DNA from: Chondrilla cf. caribensis
Taxonomy: Eukaryota > Porifera > Demospongiae > Chondrillida > Chondrillidae
Direction of reading: 5' to 3'
NCBI GenBank assembly: GCA_964020155.1
Contig: OZ026562.1
Location: 4,233,580-4,297,579 of the forward strand
Length of the DNA stretch: 64,000 nt
Shown: positions 1-11,639 of the stretch, in pieces
How the letters are laid out: each line of letters opens with the position of its first letter
How positions within the stretch are numbered: the stretch's first letter is position 1
The notes under the pieces: generated by a model
What the model saw: the letters and a program-made list of their open reading frames with translations, nothing else
What the model was told of the DNA's origin: nothing
Database searches by the model: none
Program-made: the position numbers and the translations under genes

Positions 1-236
1 GTACATACAGTACATACAGTACATACAGTTCATGCAGTACATAATAATTAACACAGTACACACAGTACATATAGTACATACAATACATACAGTTCATACA
101 GTACATACAGTACATACAGTACATACAGTACATACAGTACACACAGTACATATAGTACATACAGTACATACAGTACATACAGTTCATGCAGTACATAATA
201 ATTAACACAGTACACACAGTGTGCACATACAAAACA
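1..236. repeat. 10-bp minisatellite (GTACATACAG)n
   Basis: Tandem copies of a 10-bp unit (gtacatacag) with variants run from the window edge to about 236. The open frames across it are repeat translations, not genes. Confidence 0.9.
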
Positions 237-290
237 CAAAGAAACACACCAGAGATATCAGATACATAGTGGTCATGGTAGTGTACTAAC

Positions 291-2890
291 TTGGGGTACA
301 TATTTGATGAGAGTCACTGCTAATTTGACATAGGACAGAGCATAGAGGTAATCCAGCCACTGTAGAGGGCCAGCTATGGCCACTATCAGACAGACGATTA
401 TGGCCAAGTACATCAAGAAGAGCAGAAAGAGAGCTACGTACGACACCTTCTGCTTGCCTCGCTGTGGGGATTGAAGTATGGGATACACAATCACATGACT
501 ATCACATGTTTATCACATGTCTACCACTTATCATTTACATATGGTAATATGATATACATCACATGCAGTCATGTGAGTATCACATGTTTATCGCACACAT
601 GTGATAAGTACATGACGACCGCCTGACTATCACATGGTTTAATTTACATAATAGAAACACACAGGCATTGAGTGATGATGGACAACACAGTAGAGCACCT
701 ATGTACAACCTGGAAGCAACCAGACCCTCATACCTTGAAAATGAAGCACTGGAATATGGTGAACCCAGTCACAAGAGCAGCATGCACTGCGAACACGACA
801 TCATTGATCTGTACCGGGTTGATGCCTCCCGGATGGCGCTGGAGGTACTGGTCCTGGATGACGGGAGAGAAGAACAGGCCGAGGTTGAAGGCGGAGTACG
901 CCAGGAACCCAGTGATGTTGAGAGCGAGGAAGTCAAAACTCAGTCCAACTACACTTCTCCTGTAGCAGTTGAGGAATACCTATAGGGGGGAGGCAGAGGA
1001 GGTGGTGGCCTAGGTCCTTATAGATGGTGGACGGTGGATGATGGATGGTGGATGGTGGATTGCAGGTGGTGGATGATGGATGGCAGATGGTGGATGATAG
1101 ATGATGGATGATGGATGAGAAATGGTGAATGATGGATGGTGGATGATGGATGGCAGATGGTGGATTATGGATGAGGAATGGTGGATGATGGATGATGGAT
1201 GATGGATGGCAGATGGCGGATTATGGATGAGGAATGGTGGATGATGGATGGCAAATGTAGGATGGTAGATGAAACAGATGGTAGACGATGGATTGTGGTG
1301 TCTTGTCGTTACTGTGAATGTTACACATTATACGTAATTCTTAAAAATGACAACAGTAGTTAGAAAAAAGCCACAGCCACTCTCATCTCTCACCTGAGGG
1401 TAGAATGATATGGTCCATGCAGCAAAGTAAATCCAACCGATAACGTCACTCAATATGTTGAGAGCTAAAATATGCACCACGTTGGCAGCTCTGGATACGT
1501 CCTTCATACTAAAGTGAGTAGGGGAGGGAAAATGGGATGAGGGACGTGTGCACACAGACAGAAGAGAGGAAAGACAGCACATACACTACATAGGTTGCAC
1601 AATAGCACAGCCAACGCTACGTACTTTTTGAAGTAAGTCTGATTGCCTCCAGATGCACTGACAAAGCTCAGCACTGCCTCCCCAGGTGTGATGGCCTTGA
1701 ATCTCAGAACGGTACTGGAGTCATTACTGAGTCCTGTAACATAGGGGCCAAGTTCAACCTACATGGGTGATAACAGTATAAGATATGCGTATATACTCAG
1801 ATTAACACTTGTAAGGAATACGCATAATAACAAGTGGTAAAGTGGACGGATACAAGGTCCAGGATGGGAAGTGTTGGTTGGGTGTGAACGGGCTGTTTCA
1901 AATCCCCGCCCTTCAACTGCAATACCTCTGGTTTGGTGTACACACAGCATGACCCTTCTGTTCACACAACTTGTGAACAAACATATATCTAATTACGTAA
2001 GATGGCAACAGCACATGTAAACAACAACACAGGCAGACTCACACAGCCAACAACACAGGCAAACTCACACAAACAACAAACAACAGCCCAAAGTGATGTG
2101 TGTCACTTACAGTTCCGTTCATCTGTAGAGTCGCGATTGGTCCTATGGTAGCATTCACTTCCACAGTCTCGTTGAGTGGAGGCCTACAGAGATGGGAGTC
2201 ATATACACTACCTTGATGTTGGAGTACACTACCTTGATGTTGGAGTACACTACCCTGATATTGGAGTACACTACCTTGATGTTGGAGTACTAGTACACTA
2301 CCTTGATGTTGGAGTACTAGTACACTACCTTGATGTTGGAGTACACTACCTTGATGTTGGAGTACACTACCCTGATGTTGGAGTACACTACCTTGATGTT
2401 GGAGTACACTACCCTGATGTTGGAGTACACTACCTTGCTACTGATGTAGACTATGTTAACCCTGTATATACACTGATGCACACACTGATGCACACACTGA
2501 TGCACACACTGATGCACACACTGATGCACACACTGATGTACAGACTGATGTACAGACTGATGTACAGACTGATGTAAAGACTAATGTACAGACTGATGTA
2601 AAGACTGATGTACACACTGATGTACAGATTGATGTACAGACTGATGTAAAGACTGATGTACAGACTGATGTACAGACTGATGTACAGACTGATGTACAGA
2701 GTGATGTATGAACAATGGTTTGTACCGCCTATAGTACCCACAAGTGCGGATCCCACATCTTGCTCAACAGTCATGCAAACATACACTAGAGGACACGTGC
2801 GCAGTGCTCACCAAGACGATAAGGTGATGGAGGCATAGTTTCCAATCTCAACCACATCAATGAATCCAGCACAGAGACAGTATGGGAGTT
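291..2890 (-). CDS. CTNS: Cystinosin (lysosomal cystine/proton symporter), partial at both ends
   Basis: Cystinosin exports cystine from the lysosome together with protons and is a seven-helix PQ-loop membrane protein. Six minus-strand exons are visible: 2812-2890, 2111-2183, 1625-1758, 1394-1508, 734-979 and 291-461. All join in phase and encode about 272 residues. The lumenal part reads [15 protein letters not shown] across a splice and carries several N-glycosylation sequons. The first PQ loop is [15 protein letters not shown]. The next exon reads [20 protein letters not shown]. The second PQ motif is [14 protein letters not shown] at the end of the last exon. These match animal cystinosin closely in order and spacing. 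The last helix and lysosomal tail lie beyond base 1. The signal-peptide exon is unresolved: an ATG at 3877 opening MLYCLFIIFCTLV fits the phase but needs a weak donor (gtcact). Introns contain minisatellites and a foldback repeat. Confidence 0.93.
1020..1275. repeat. Degenerate ATGGATGGTGG minisatellite
   Basis: Irregular tandem copies of atggatggtggatg-type units lie inside a cystinosin intron. No coding content is seen. Confidence 0.85.
2208..2440. repeat. 21-bp minisatellite in cystinosin intron
   Basis: The unit tacactaccttgatgttgga is repeated about ten times, with small variants. The period is a multiple of three, so both strands stay open, but the frames are repetitive and non-coding. 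Confidence 0.9.
2466..2712. repeat. 12-bp minisatellite (TGATGTACAGAC)n
   Basis: Tandem 12-bp units with tgatgcacacac and tgatgtacagac variants, immediately after the 21-bp array, within the same intron. Confidence 0.9.
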
Positions 2891-2953
2891 CTGAATAGGG
2901 GAAGGAGTGATATCTATGTTGTGGAAATTCTTTGACATGATTAGTAAAAGGTT

Positions 2954-3180
2954 TATCTTTGGACGGATAACACATGTCACAATGTTTCTCTTCAATAAAT
3001 CATCAAAAAATGTTCGTTTCGTCCACTTGGACTTCTTAAGGTACACGCCCTGTCAGTATATAGTGTTCCTATCAGTTTGACAGCCATGTACCTGAAGAAG
3101 CCCAAATCGGTGAAATATTGTCCATCTTTGATGATTTATTGAAGAGAAACATTGTGACATGTGTTATCCGTCCAAAGATA
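2954..3180. repeat. Foldback inverted repeat with perfect 52-bp arms
   Basis: Positions 2954-3005 are the exact reverse complement of 3129-3180. The similarity decays outward toward the 123-bp loop. The arms could form a long hairpin. It lies upstream of the most 5' certain cystinosin exon and looks like a foldback element or an inverted duplication. Confidence 0.85.
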
Positions 3181-3282
3181 CATAGATACTGAGCGATATC
3201 TATGAATGAGACATACTGGGATACACTGGCATGTGAGTACACGGGGTAACTTGGAATTGATGTAAAACTGATACATTATAAT

Positions 3283-3557
3283 ACACAGAAAACAGCAACA
3301 AATACAATGATCAAATACACAGCAAACAGCAACAAATACAATGATCAAATACACAGCAAACAGCAACAAATACAATGATCAAATACACAGCAAACAGCAA
3401 CAAATACAATGATCAAATACACAGCAAACAGCAACAAATACAATGATCAAATACACAGCAAACAGCAACAAATACAATGATCAAATACACAGCAAACAGC
3501 AACAAATACAATGATCAAATACACAGCAAACAACAACAAATACAATGATCAAATACA
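3283..3557. repeat. 34-bp minisatellite
   Basis: A unit containing tgatcaaatacacagcaaac recurs every 34 bp for about eight copies. No gene is seen in it. Confidence 0.9.
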
Positions 3558-3993
3558 TCAAATAAGACTGAATTGAGACGTGTCCTCTGAGCACTCTTAA
3601 CAAAGAGGTATTGATACAAATTCACGTCAGTGTAATCTCCCTATGTAGGTGATTCCATAAAGAAGACAGTCCATAGCTCAATGTTAACTATTATTTAAAG
3701 CCGTTCTGCTGATGATTCAACGCTATCCCACTCTACCTCACACGCAAACATACCCAAATCGTGACTTTCCCCTAACAGAAAGTCACAGTGCAAATTTCCA
3801 TGAATAGTATCAGGGCAGGGACGTCCACACGAGTGACCGACTAGAGTACAAAAGATGATGAATAAACAGTATAACATTTTCCTGTCCAGCCTCCTCGCGT
3901 AGGTCACATGACACGAGCAAAAAAAAACATTGCGAAATAATACCGTCCTGTTGCCCAACCAGAAATAAAATGGCAGCCGTTTCGAATGCTAGC

Positions 3994-4819
3994 TTAACCC
4001 TCCTAGCCCCACGCTATTCAAATTTGTCCTTTTAAAAGGACAAATTTAAAAAATATTTTCCAAGACTTCCAGAATCACGATCGCTATGAATGAGGTACCA
4101 TTCGAAAGCTTATCATCTGGAGAATCGTTTGATAGATAAATCTCATCGATCGAATCTTTCTTTCGTGTACTAGTAGCCTTTTAGTAGACTGACGTACGAA
4201 ATGTGCATTTTATGACGTAAAATACCGTTTATTTCTAGTAATCTTCCGGTTACAGTGCATTAAATGGCCGCTTGTAAGACTTTTTAAAAATTCTTGAGAA
4301 GCTGAATTGTCTTCAACAGCTTCAAAACACCATAAATAGACGTTGAACGAACACAATCGCAGAAAAAACCGTGGAAACGGCTTTTAAACCTATAGATACT
4401 AATCCTTAGTGGCTCTTTAGAGTGCAACAAAATGACGAATTCGAACGGTTTGACAAAAATCGTCGTAACTTACTTCTAGGTTGTTCAATTGACATAGTTT
4501 TTCTATCGAACGATAGAGCAAAGTTTCAGCTTTCATTTGATATGAATACTATCAATCTACAATATCCCAGACGTCTGGAAAATATTCGCAAATTCACATA
4601 AACGTAAAAATCGTACACTTCTGGCTCAAATTATCGGCGGTAGTCGTCATACAGTAGCAGTGGGCTCTTAGAAGATGACATCATATGAATGCCTGTCTTT
4701 TAGCGATCGTGTTGATACCAAACACAATGCGCTTAGACCCAATCGAGGTTTGATATGACGGCGTTTATTAATACGTATGTTGAAAATTCTTGCGCATTGC
4801 GTGGGGCTAGGAGGGTTAA
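3994..4819. mobile_element. Non-autonomous piggyBac-like DNA element with TTAA target duplication
   Basis: The element runs from 3998 to 4815 (818 bp) and is flanked on both sides by TTAA (3994-3997 and 4816-4819). Its ends are perfect 17-bp inverted repeats, CCCTCCTAGCCCCACGC and the reverse complement. TTAA duplication with CCC-starting termini is typical of the piggyBac superfamily. A 28-bp perfect palindrome lies just inside the left end at 4020-4047. No transposase frame exists inside, so it is a MITE-like non-autonomous copy. It sits between the cystinosin 5' side and the divergently transcribed MRPL55. Confidence 0.88.
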
Positions 4820-4932
4820 GGTTTAGAGTGTGAGTGTACGCTTATATTCCAAGTCGTTTTAGTTAGCTCAGTGGTCATATATTGTGTTGTTTCATTTATA
4901 TCCAGACCTTTAACCCTGCATCACAAGTACCA

Positions 4933-5950
4933 ATGCGACTCATTCGTCAACCGTGTTCGTTTTCCTTTTTCTGGGTCGTTTGTCTCGCGAGGTAAATCGA
5001 AAGCCGCTAGAAGAATCCAAGTGTGAGTCCGCTCGAGTGTGCTTGCATACTTTTTTGTTTCAAACAATGGAATAAGTTTGCGTAGGGCTAGGATTCAGGA
5101 AGACGTCATTACTCACTGGCGAAAGGTCGAGTGGCGGTCGTCCTGACCTGAGCGACTGAGTCTCCAGTTAAATGCTAGGAGAGTTGAAATCATTTGACTT
5201 CAAACTCAGCGACCTTTCATCTCCACTGCCAATCCGTATTTTTGTCTGACTCTATGTGATCATTATGCTGACACGGTCGTTTTGAGGGATTCACTCGGAG
5301 CACTGGAGGATATCGGTCGACCATTCCTCCCGGTGTCATAGGCGTACGTGCCCCCCTTCCAGCGGAAATGACTGGGGAGTCACTTTTGCCTCTGACACCG
5401 ACATGGCTGGATACACGCGATTCAAAATGACCAACTAGAACAAGTGGTGCTTACAACTGCGATAGCATTTCCACTAACTGTCTAACCGTTTTGGTATTCC
5501 CATTGGTCCAACTATGCTAGCATACCCACTGCATGTATTTGAAATCATGTCCTGTTAGAAACATGTGATGCATTGTGTGCGTGAATATTAACTAGTGCTT
5601 CATGTTTCCTCGACTGTCTACGTACACTGTTTCATCTTCGTATTTCATCACGCGCACACAGCTCTGACGTCGGTCCTGATGGCAAACCGTTGCCTCAGTC
5701 GAATCCAAAGAAACTTTTCCCAAGATTGTACAAGATTCTCCTTGTCAACCCAGATGGGTCGACGTACACAATTAGACAGTCCTATCCCCACAGAATACTC
5801 ACTCTGCCTGTTGACCTGGACAACCTCAGTGAGTCAGAGAGGGCAAAACGGCTGAAGCAGCGAAGACAGCGAGAGGCTCCTGTGTTTGTAGAGGAGGAGG
5901 ATGACCTAGGATTTGATCAATCGAGCTACAAAGACCTGATTGGACGATGA
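4933..5950 (+). CDS. MRPL55: Mitochondrial large ribosomal subunit protein L55 (mL55)
   Basis: This is a metazoan-specific protein of the mitochondrial large ribosomal subunit. Exon 1 is 4933-4991 (ATG at 4933; MRLIRQPCSFSFFWVVCLA, a basic and hydrophobic leader that fits mitochondrial import). It ends AG|gtaaat and joins exon 2 (5662-5950, acceptor cacacag) in phase, giving an AGC codon. The conserved core is YKILLVNPDGSTYTIR followed by RILTLPVDLDNLSESER, which matches the L55 signature of animals (PDGST, then the PxDLxxLSxEER stretch). The basic KRLKQRRQRE segment follows. The predicted protein is 115 aa, close to the family size. An ATTAAA polyadenylation signal lies at 6053-6058. The gene may share an upstream region with cystinosin, into which the TTAA element inserted. 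Confidence 0.9.
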
Positions 5951-6052
5951 CCACCTGATGTCTCGTGAAATGAACATGTTGTGCTGTTTTGTATGTTTAT
6001 TGTTGTGGTGAAGTACTGAAAAGGCTCTCTTGTGTGAACGTGGAAACATACA

Positions 6053-6058
6053 TTAAAC
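6053..6058 (+). terminator. Polyadenylation signal ATTAAA for MRPL55
   Basis: ATTAAA lies about 100 bp after the MRPL55 stop codon, in a T/G-rich stretch. This is the commonest variant of AATAAA. Confidence 0.5.
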
Positions 6059-6353
6059 TGCTATGTCTGGGACCTTGTGTGCGTGCGTGCATTTGTGTGT
6101 GTTCCTGCTGGAATGTATTTTAATACTAATTGTATGGTGCGTTATATGCTATGCAATGTCTAGTGGGTGTGTGTGGGTGTGTGTGGGTGTGTTGTGTGGG
6201 TGTGGGTGTGAGCAAGCTGTATCCATATGTGCTCAAATAGACGATTCACATATAATATCTGCAAGGGGATCTGATACGATAATTAGGATTCTTGTTGTCA
6301 CGGTACTATTATGCCAATAGTAATTGAAAAACATGAATGTGTAGTATGTCTTT

Positions 6354-6534
6354 CAACACACACCTGCACACACACACCTGCCCACACACACACACCTGCA
6401 CACACACCTGCCCACACACACACCTGCACACACACACCTGCCCACACAAACACACCTGCACACACACACCTGCACACACACACATACCCACACACACACA
6501 CCTGCACACACACACCTGCCCACACACACACCTG

Positions 6535-6570
<36 letters not shown>
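6354..6570. repeat. CA-rich minisatellite (CACACACCTGCC units)
   Basis: CA runs are interrupted by regular CCTGCA/CCTGCC blocks. Several overlapping open frames on both strands are compositional artefacts. Confidence 0.9.
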
Positions 6571-6571
<1 letters not shown>

Positions 6572-6623
6572 ATATTCACACACTTCTACTCCAAGACACA
6601 CTCATCCTCACATCACTTGCATA

Positions 6624-6812
6624 GTCCAGACCCAACCAAGTCAGTGAGGCAGCGACCATTTTGAAAAGGAAGGTCCACAAAGTGAGGGTATGGCTAAGCA
6701 AGACCATATATCATGTTCAATGAACTTCAATTATTGGATGCATGTGGTCCTAGTCTCACTTGACCATCATGTTTGCCACCTCCCCTAGTTGGGTCTGGCT
6801 ACACGAGACTAG
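6624..6812. mobile_element. Possible short inverted-repeat element
   Basis: agtccagacccaac near 6625 is mirrored by gttgggtctggct near 6788, enclosing about 185 bp. The ends look like a decayed MITE. No target duplication is clear. No gene is seen in 6100-8100. Confidence 0.3.
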
Positions 6813-7621
6813 TGTGACGCTTTATTTTTGCTGTACCATCCCCAGTCATAATTCTATAAACAAAATCTCACTAAATTAATTATGGGATCTTCCACGATAT
6901 GATTCACCTTTGTAATTTCAATTAAGTAAATCTAATTCGATTCGTTATTAATCTAATTCGATTCGTTATGGGTGAACCTGTAACCTGACCATTCAGATCA
7001 GTGAATGTTCTTCATCAGTAATTGCTGAATTCCCCCAACAAAGGCCACATACTAACTGATTTACCTTCCCTGCTGAGTCAGGCTTTGGCAACTCTTACAC
7101 TTCATTCCCGTGAACTGTGTTCACTTGTAAGGAATCCTAACTTCCTACTGGCTTTTAGCGAGTGTGTTGTGTGTAACTAATCCAATTATTACTGAGTTAT
7201 ATTGGTTAGAACAGTATAATACGAAGCCACTTAAGACCGTGTTAGTAGTGGTCAGCAATTGCACTACAAAAGTCATTTTGGGTTCAGCTCAGGTGTAAGT
7301 GACTCAGTTCAGCTGTTGACCAGGTGTATCACTGGTGTGTTGTGGGTGAGTGAGTGTGTTGGTTGAATCTCTCCTGTACGTGGACACAGGAAGGATGCCT
7401 GCTGGAAAAACGACCCTACTGGTAGCAGGTGAGTTGGAGTTGTTGAGCATGTCAGAGTATTGTTTGTGTAGCTGGTGGTCCACTGACTGTTGTGCTCAGT
7501 TGTGTGTGTGACTACTTCTGGTTTCTTGGCTACTGTCTGTCCTTCAGCAGCTGTCTGTGCTGAAATTTGGTTCTGAAAGCCCATCATAACCAATTCTCAG
7601 CCATATACAGTCCAACTTGGT

Positions 7622-7880
7622 TAGTACAGTCAAACTTGCTTAGTAAGTACCTTAAATTGAACACCAAATCTGTACTTATCAGAAGTACTTACTATCAGTA
7701 TTGGTTGGCATAGTGTACATGAGCTAGGGACTGAGTGAAGTGTACTCACTAAACAGAAGCTTGCTTAATAAGTGTCTTGAAGGGTCACCAAATGTGTACT
7801 TATCAGAAGTACTTACTATCAGTACTGGTTGGCATAGTGTACATGAGATAGGGACTGAGTGAAGTGCATCCACTAACCAG
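7622..7880. repeat. Tandem duplication of about 125 bp
   Basis: Two adjacent copies share tacttatcagaagtacttac and the stretch ggcatagtgtacatgag, with about 90% identity by eye. Non-coding. Confidence 0.85.
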
Positions 7881-8115
7881 GAGTACAACCCAGGTACTCA
7901 CCAAGCAAGTTGTTATGTATATCCCCATATATCCAGAAATATCCCTGCATAACCATATGTATACCCATATCTCCATATATCATTATATATCGGGGATTCA
8001 CTGTACCAGTCTTCCCAACTGTGTACTGAGCAGAGTGTTACAGCTTCCGTATTTCTCTCTCAGTTTTAGTTTGTGTCTTATTTCTTGGAGGAGAAACCAA
8101 AGCTTCAGAAAGAAA

Positions 8116-8117
<2 letters not shown>

Positions 8118-8174
<57 letters not shown>

Positions 8175-8200
8175 TGTGTGTGTGTGTGTGTGTGCGCGTG

Positions 8201-8263
<63 letters not shown>
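8118..8263. repeat. (GT)n microsatellite
   Basis: An almost pure GT tract with one GCGCGTGCAT interruption, just upstream of the FN3 gene. Frames through it are artefactual. Confidence 0.95.
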
Positions 8264-8264
<1 letters not shown>

Positions 8265-8326
8265 CCGATCAGGCTATTTCATACCACTTTGTAGTCCAGT
8301 GTGAAGAGACAGTTCTTCTACTCAAC

Positions 8327-9029
8327 ATGTTTTCCAAGGGTTGGTGTTATTCCCTCCTGTTCCTCGCTATCTTGCCGATGTACATGCAGACTTACTCACA
8401 TCACATTCGATTGTTCCTCAAACGTGTGTATGTGTGTTTCTTCCTCCTTTCAGGTCTACCAAACCCGCCACAAGACCTTGTGTACACCGATCTCGGATCC
8501 GAATCCGTGGTGTTGGAATGGAACCAACCCACCCTCTCCACCAAACCAGATAGCACAGATGCTACAGTTCTCAGTGCAGAGAATCTAGAAGAGATACGCA
8601 TACATGCATTCATTATCGAAATCACAGACACGGATAAAAGAGTTATGCGGAAACCGGTGTTATCCACTGAGGTGTTAGTGAATTCAGCATACAATGAGAG
8701 GAGTGCTTCTCACTACAGATACACCCTCAATAGCCTCAAACAAGGAGAGAGCTACACTGTACGTGTGGCCGCTTCGGGGAAAAGGGGAATTGGGAATTAC
8801 AGCCAGCCCATCACATTTGAACTCTCAAGCCAAGCAGGTCAGTTGCATTAACAGTGTAGACACAATATGTGTATTGTGTACTCGTGCTAGATGAAGCCTA
8901 GCAATGACACAATCTATTCAAAGTCATACGTTTGTGATGTTTATATGTAGTTGTAACCTGAACTAACAGTGTACTCATGTACTGAATTTGTAGTACTGAT
9001 TAGGTCACACTTGTGCACCCACACACACG

Positions 9030-9064
<35 letters not shown>

Positions 9065-9069
9065 GAACA

Positions 9070-9135
<66 letters not shown>

Positions 9136-9153
9136 AACACGCACGCACACACA

Positions 9154-9223
<70 letters not shown>

Positions 9224-10181
9224 GCACACACTGTTATTCACTTTGCATAATTCTCTAATCTCATTTCTGTAGAAGAGGCTGAATTAGTCATTGCCATTGT
9301 CATGATTGTCGTTTTGGGGATTTCAATTATTGTTATATTTATCACCATAGTAACGCTCCTAGTGTCATCCAGGTGAGAACAGCTGTAGCTGTGCACATGT
9401 TCATACCAACAAGCAGTCGTGTGTTCTGTCAATCAGTATGGAATGGGCATTGATTATGTTCTGATGTTTCTTGGACCGAGTGGACATCCATGTATGTGCG
9501 GGGGGGGGGGGAGAGGGGGCATGTCTGTGAACATACCCCACAAGAGTGGGCGTGTCTGTGAACATACCCCTTGTAGGGGGGGTTGTCTGTAAACATTCTG
9601 CTGGTGGGTGTGTCTCTGACCCTACCCACCCTCAACCTTTAAGTACTGTACATATGTAAAATTACTCACTTCTCATAAAGCTCACACATTGAGATGGTGG
9701 TTGTTTTTCGTCTTATGCCCGCTGTAGGTGTACAAGAAGAATAACTGCTGTGTACAGAAACATTGCAGTTGGCAGATCAGTGGCCGACAGGCCAACTAAC
9801 TCACTGTCAAATGAATTGCGTAACCTCCCTGGTACCAGCAGCCATTGCAGCCAACCCAACACCCTGCAATCCTCTGGAGACTTCAAAAAAACTGCCAGCA
9901 AAGTAGCAGTCAACGTCACTTACGCTTACAGTGAAGATGAGATGGAGCGTTGTGACGACTCCGATACACCGAGTACACCTCCACCCATACTGAAGGATAC
10001 AGCGGGTGGCATCAACCTGCATCACAATCCACTGTTCGACTTTAAGGTCATACAGACAGCAGTACAGCTTGAGAAATGGAGAGTAGAGGATTGTGAAGAA
10101 GATGAAACGGTCCACTGTGCCAAGGTGCCCAGTGCTCCCCGACCTGTTTTCATTCCTCACTATTATACTTGTGTGAACTGA
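8327..10181 (+). CDS. Fibronectin-III single-pass membrane protein, unnamed
   Basis: Three exons join in phase. The first contains an FN3 domain (certain from the acceptor at 8454 to the donor at 8837). The second (9273-9372) encodes one hydrophobic transmembrane helix beginning [20 protein letters not shown]. The third (9728-10181) encodes a cytoplasmic tail ending [12 protein letters not shown]3 hallmarks are [20 protein letters not shown], the [18 protein letters not shown] strand and the IGNYS turn. The start is uncertain. ATG 8327 is in frame with a hydrophobic leader ([13 protein letters not shown]) and would give 354 aa without an intron. However, the pyrimidine tract and CAG before 8454 form a good acceptor, and a short exon at 7395-7428 (MPAGKTTLLVA, donor gtgagt) also fits the phase. 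The tail has acidic and Ser/Thr-Pro stretches but no recognised kinase or TIR domain. It looks like a cell-surface receptor or adhesion protein, and I cannot assign a family. Confidence 0.75.
9012..9232. repeat. (CA)n and (CGCA)n microsatellite in FN3-gene intron
   Basis: CA runs with a GCAC block near 9070-9105. They lie in the intron between the FN3 and transmembrane exons. Confidence 0.95.
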
Positions 10182-10587
10182 ACTTCCTGTTGAGCCTAAC
10201 TTCCTGTTGAACTGAACTTCCTGTCGAACTGAACTTCCTGTTATCCTGCCAGCCACCACTTTCTTATTCATGTCTGTGTACAGTTCTTGTTTGTGTGTGT
10301 ATGTAGAAGCTGTCCATCTTGTGTGCAAGAGATTGTTGTTTTATAATATTATATGTCTGCTGTGTTTAGCATGGGTTGATCTTGTTTTGTTTGTTCTTGT
10401 TACATACAGTGTGTTTTTGTAATTATACGTTTTTTGCCAACATTTGAAAAGCGCGCACGTTAACCGCGAACTTGTGACGTCATTTTGAAAGGGGTCTATA
10501 GATATGATGTATGTATTGGATACCACAGTATGTGTGGAGATGTTGAGGGAGCTTTGCATGTACAATATGAATTGTATTTACAGTACA

Positions 10588-11097
10588 ACTGGCCTAGGTT
10601 AGTACACACTCCTGGTTAGTACACACTCCTGGTTAGTACACACTCCTGGTTAGCACACACTACTGGTTAGCACACACTACTGGTTAGCACACACTACTGG
10701 TTAGTACACACTTCTGGTTAGTACACACTCCTGGTTAGTACACACTCCCGGTTGGTACACACTCCTGGTTGGTACACACTCCTGGTTAGCACACACTCCT
10801 GGTTAGTACACACTCCTGGTTAGTACACACTCCTGGTTGGTACACACTCCTGGTTAGTACACACTCCTGGTTAGCACACACTCCTGGTTAGTGCACACTC
10901 CTGGTTAGTACAAACTCCCGGTTAGCACACACTCCTGGTTAGCACACACTCCTGGTTAGTACACACTCCCGGTTAGTACACACTCCTGGTTAGTGCACAC
11001 TCCTGGCTAGTACACACTCCTGGTTAGTGCACACTCCTGGCTAGTACACACTCCTGGTTAGTGCACACTCCTGGCTAGTACACACTCCTAGTTAGGT
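10588..11097. repeat. 17-bp minisatellite (CTGGTTAGTACACACTC)n
   Basis: About thirty tandem 17-bp units with single-base variants (AGT/AGC/GGT). Nothing else is seen between the FN3 gene end and 11.1 kb. Confidence 0.95.
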
Positions 11098-11379
11098 AAA
11101 ATGTATGAGTACTAGAATAAATACTGTTTAGAAAAAGTCCATTCTATAGTTGCCTGATATGTGTGTTTTGTTGGGGAATAATTCCTACTGCATGTATTTT
11201 GAGTGTGTCTCCAATAGAAGTACCCGTTTCTGCTGTTTACATAATGATTTCCTTGGCAATGATAAAATATACCCAAAATAGTTACCATGGTGATGACAAA
11301 CATGGTTACTAAGTAACATCGTGCAAGGACTACATACAATATCACCCACTAGTGACACATCATTAGTGGTGTGTTCTTT

Positions 11380-11600
11380 CCTAACCACCGGTTTCCTGGT
11401 GGGCGATCAGTCCTCGCTTCAAGTGCCAACCAGTTCCTCATCCAGAGTGAGGAAGCCATCCACACGCCCACCACACTGCTCCTTGAGTAACACCACCATT
11501 GAGGACAAGACAATGCACCAACAATGGAAGGGTGGTTGTGATTTGTATGGCTTCCCACACATCAATTGCCCACGCATTGATTGTGTGCATTGTGTGTATA
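11380..11600. other. Unique-sequence island, possible unassigned exon
   Basis: About 200 bp of non-repetitive sequence lies between two minisatellites. Plus-strand frames are open here, for example one ending IHTPTTLLLE before a stop, or a longer one with SSSSRVRKPSTRPPHC. No family was recognised and no splice partner could be proven. It could be an alternative 3' exon of the FN3 gene or simply non-coding. Confidence 0.2.
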
Positions 11601-11639
11601 CCTAGAGCTACTGCATGTGCAAGTTTACAATTAGAAGAT

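Noticed and set aside
668..985. 105-codon plus-strand frame with an acidic protein-like composition
   Set aside because: It is the antisense of a cystinosin exon (734-979), whose minus-strand reading matches the family.
3695..3958. Minus-strand frame with a hydrophobic leader as the cystinosin signal exon
   Set aside because: Phase fits, but the required donor (GTC G|gtcact) is poor, so it is mentioned only as a candidate and not annotated.
10588..11097. CRISPR-like regular repeats
   Set aside because: Units are directly adjacent without unique spacers and the genome is eukaryotic; these are minisatellites. The same applies to the 46-bp array at 28.8 kb and others.
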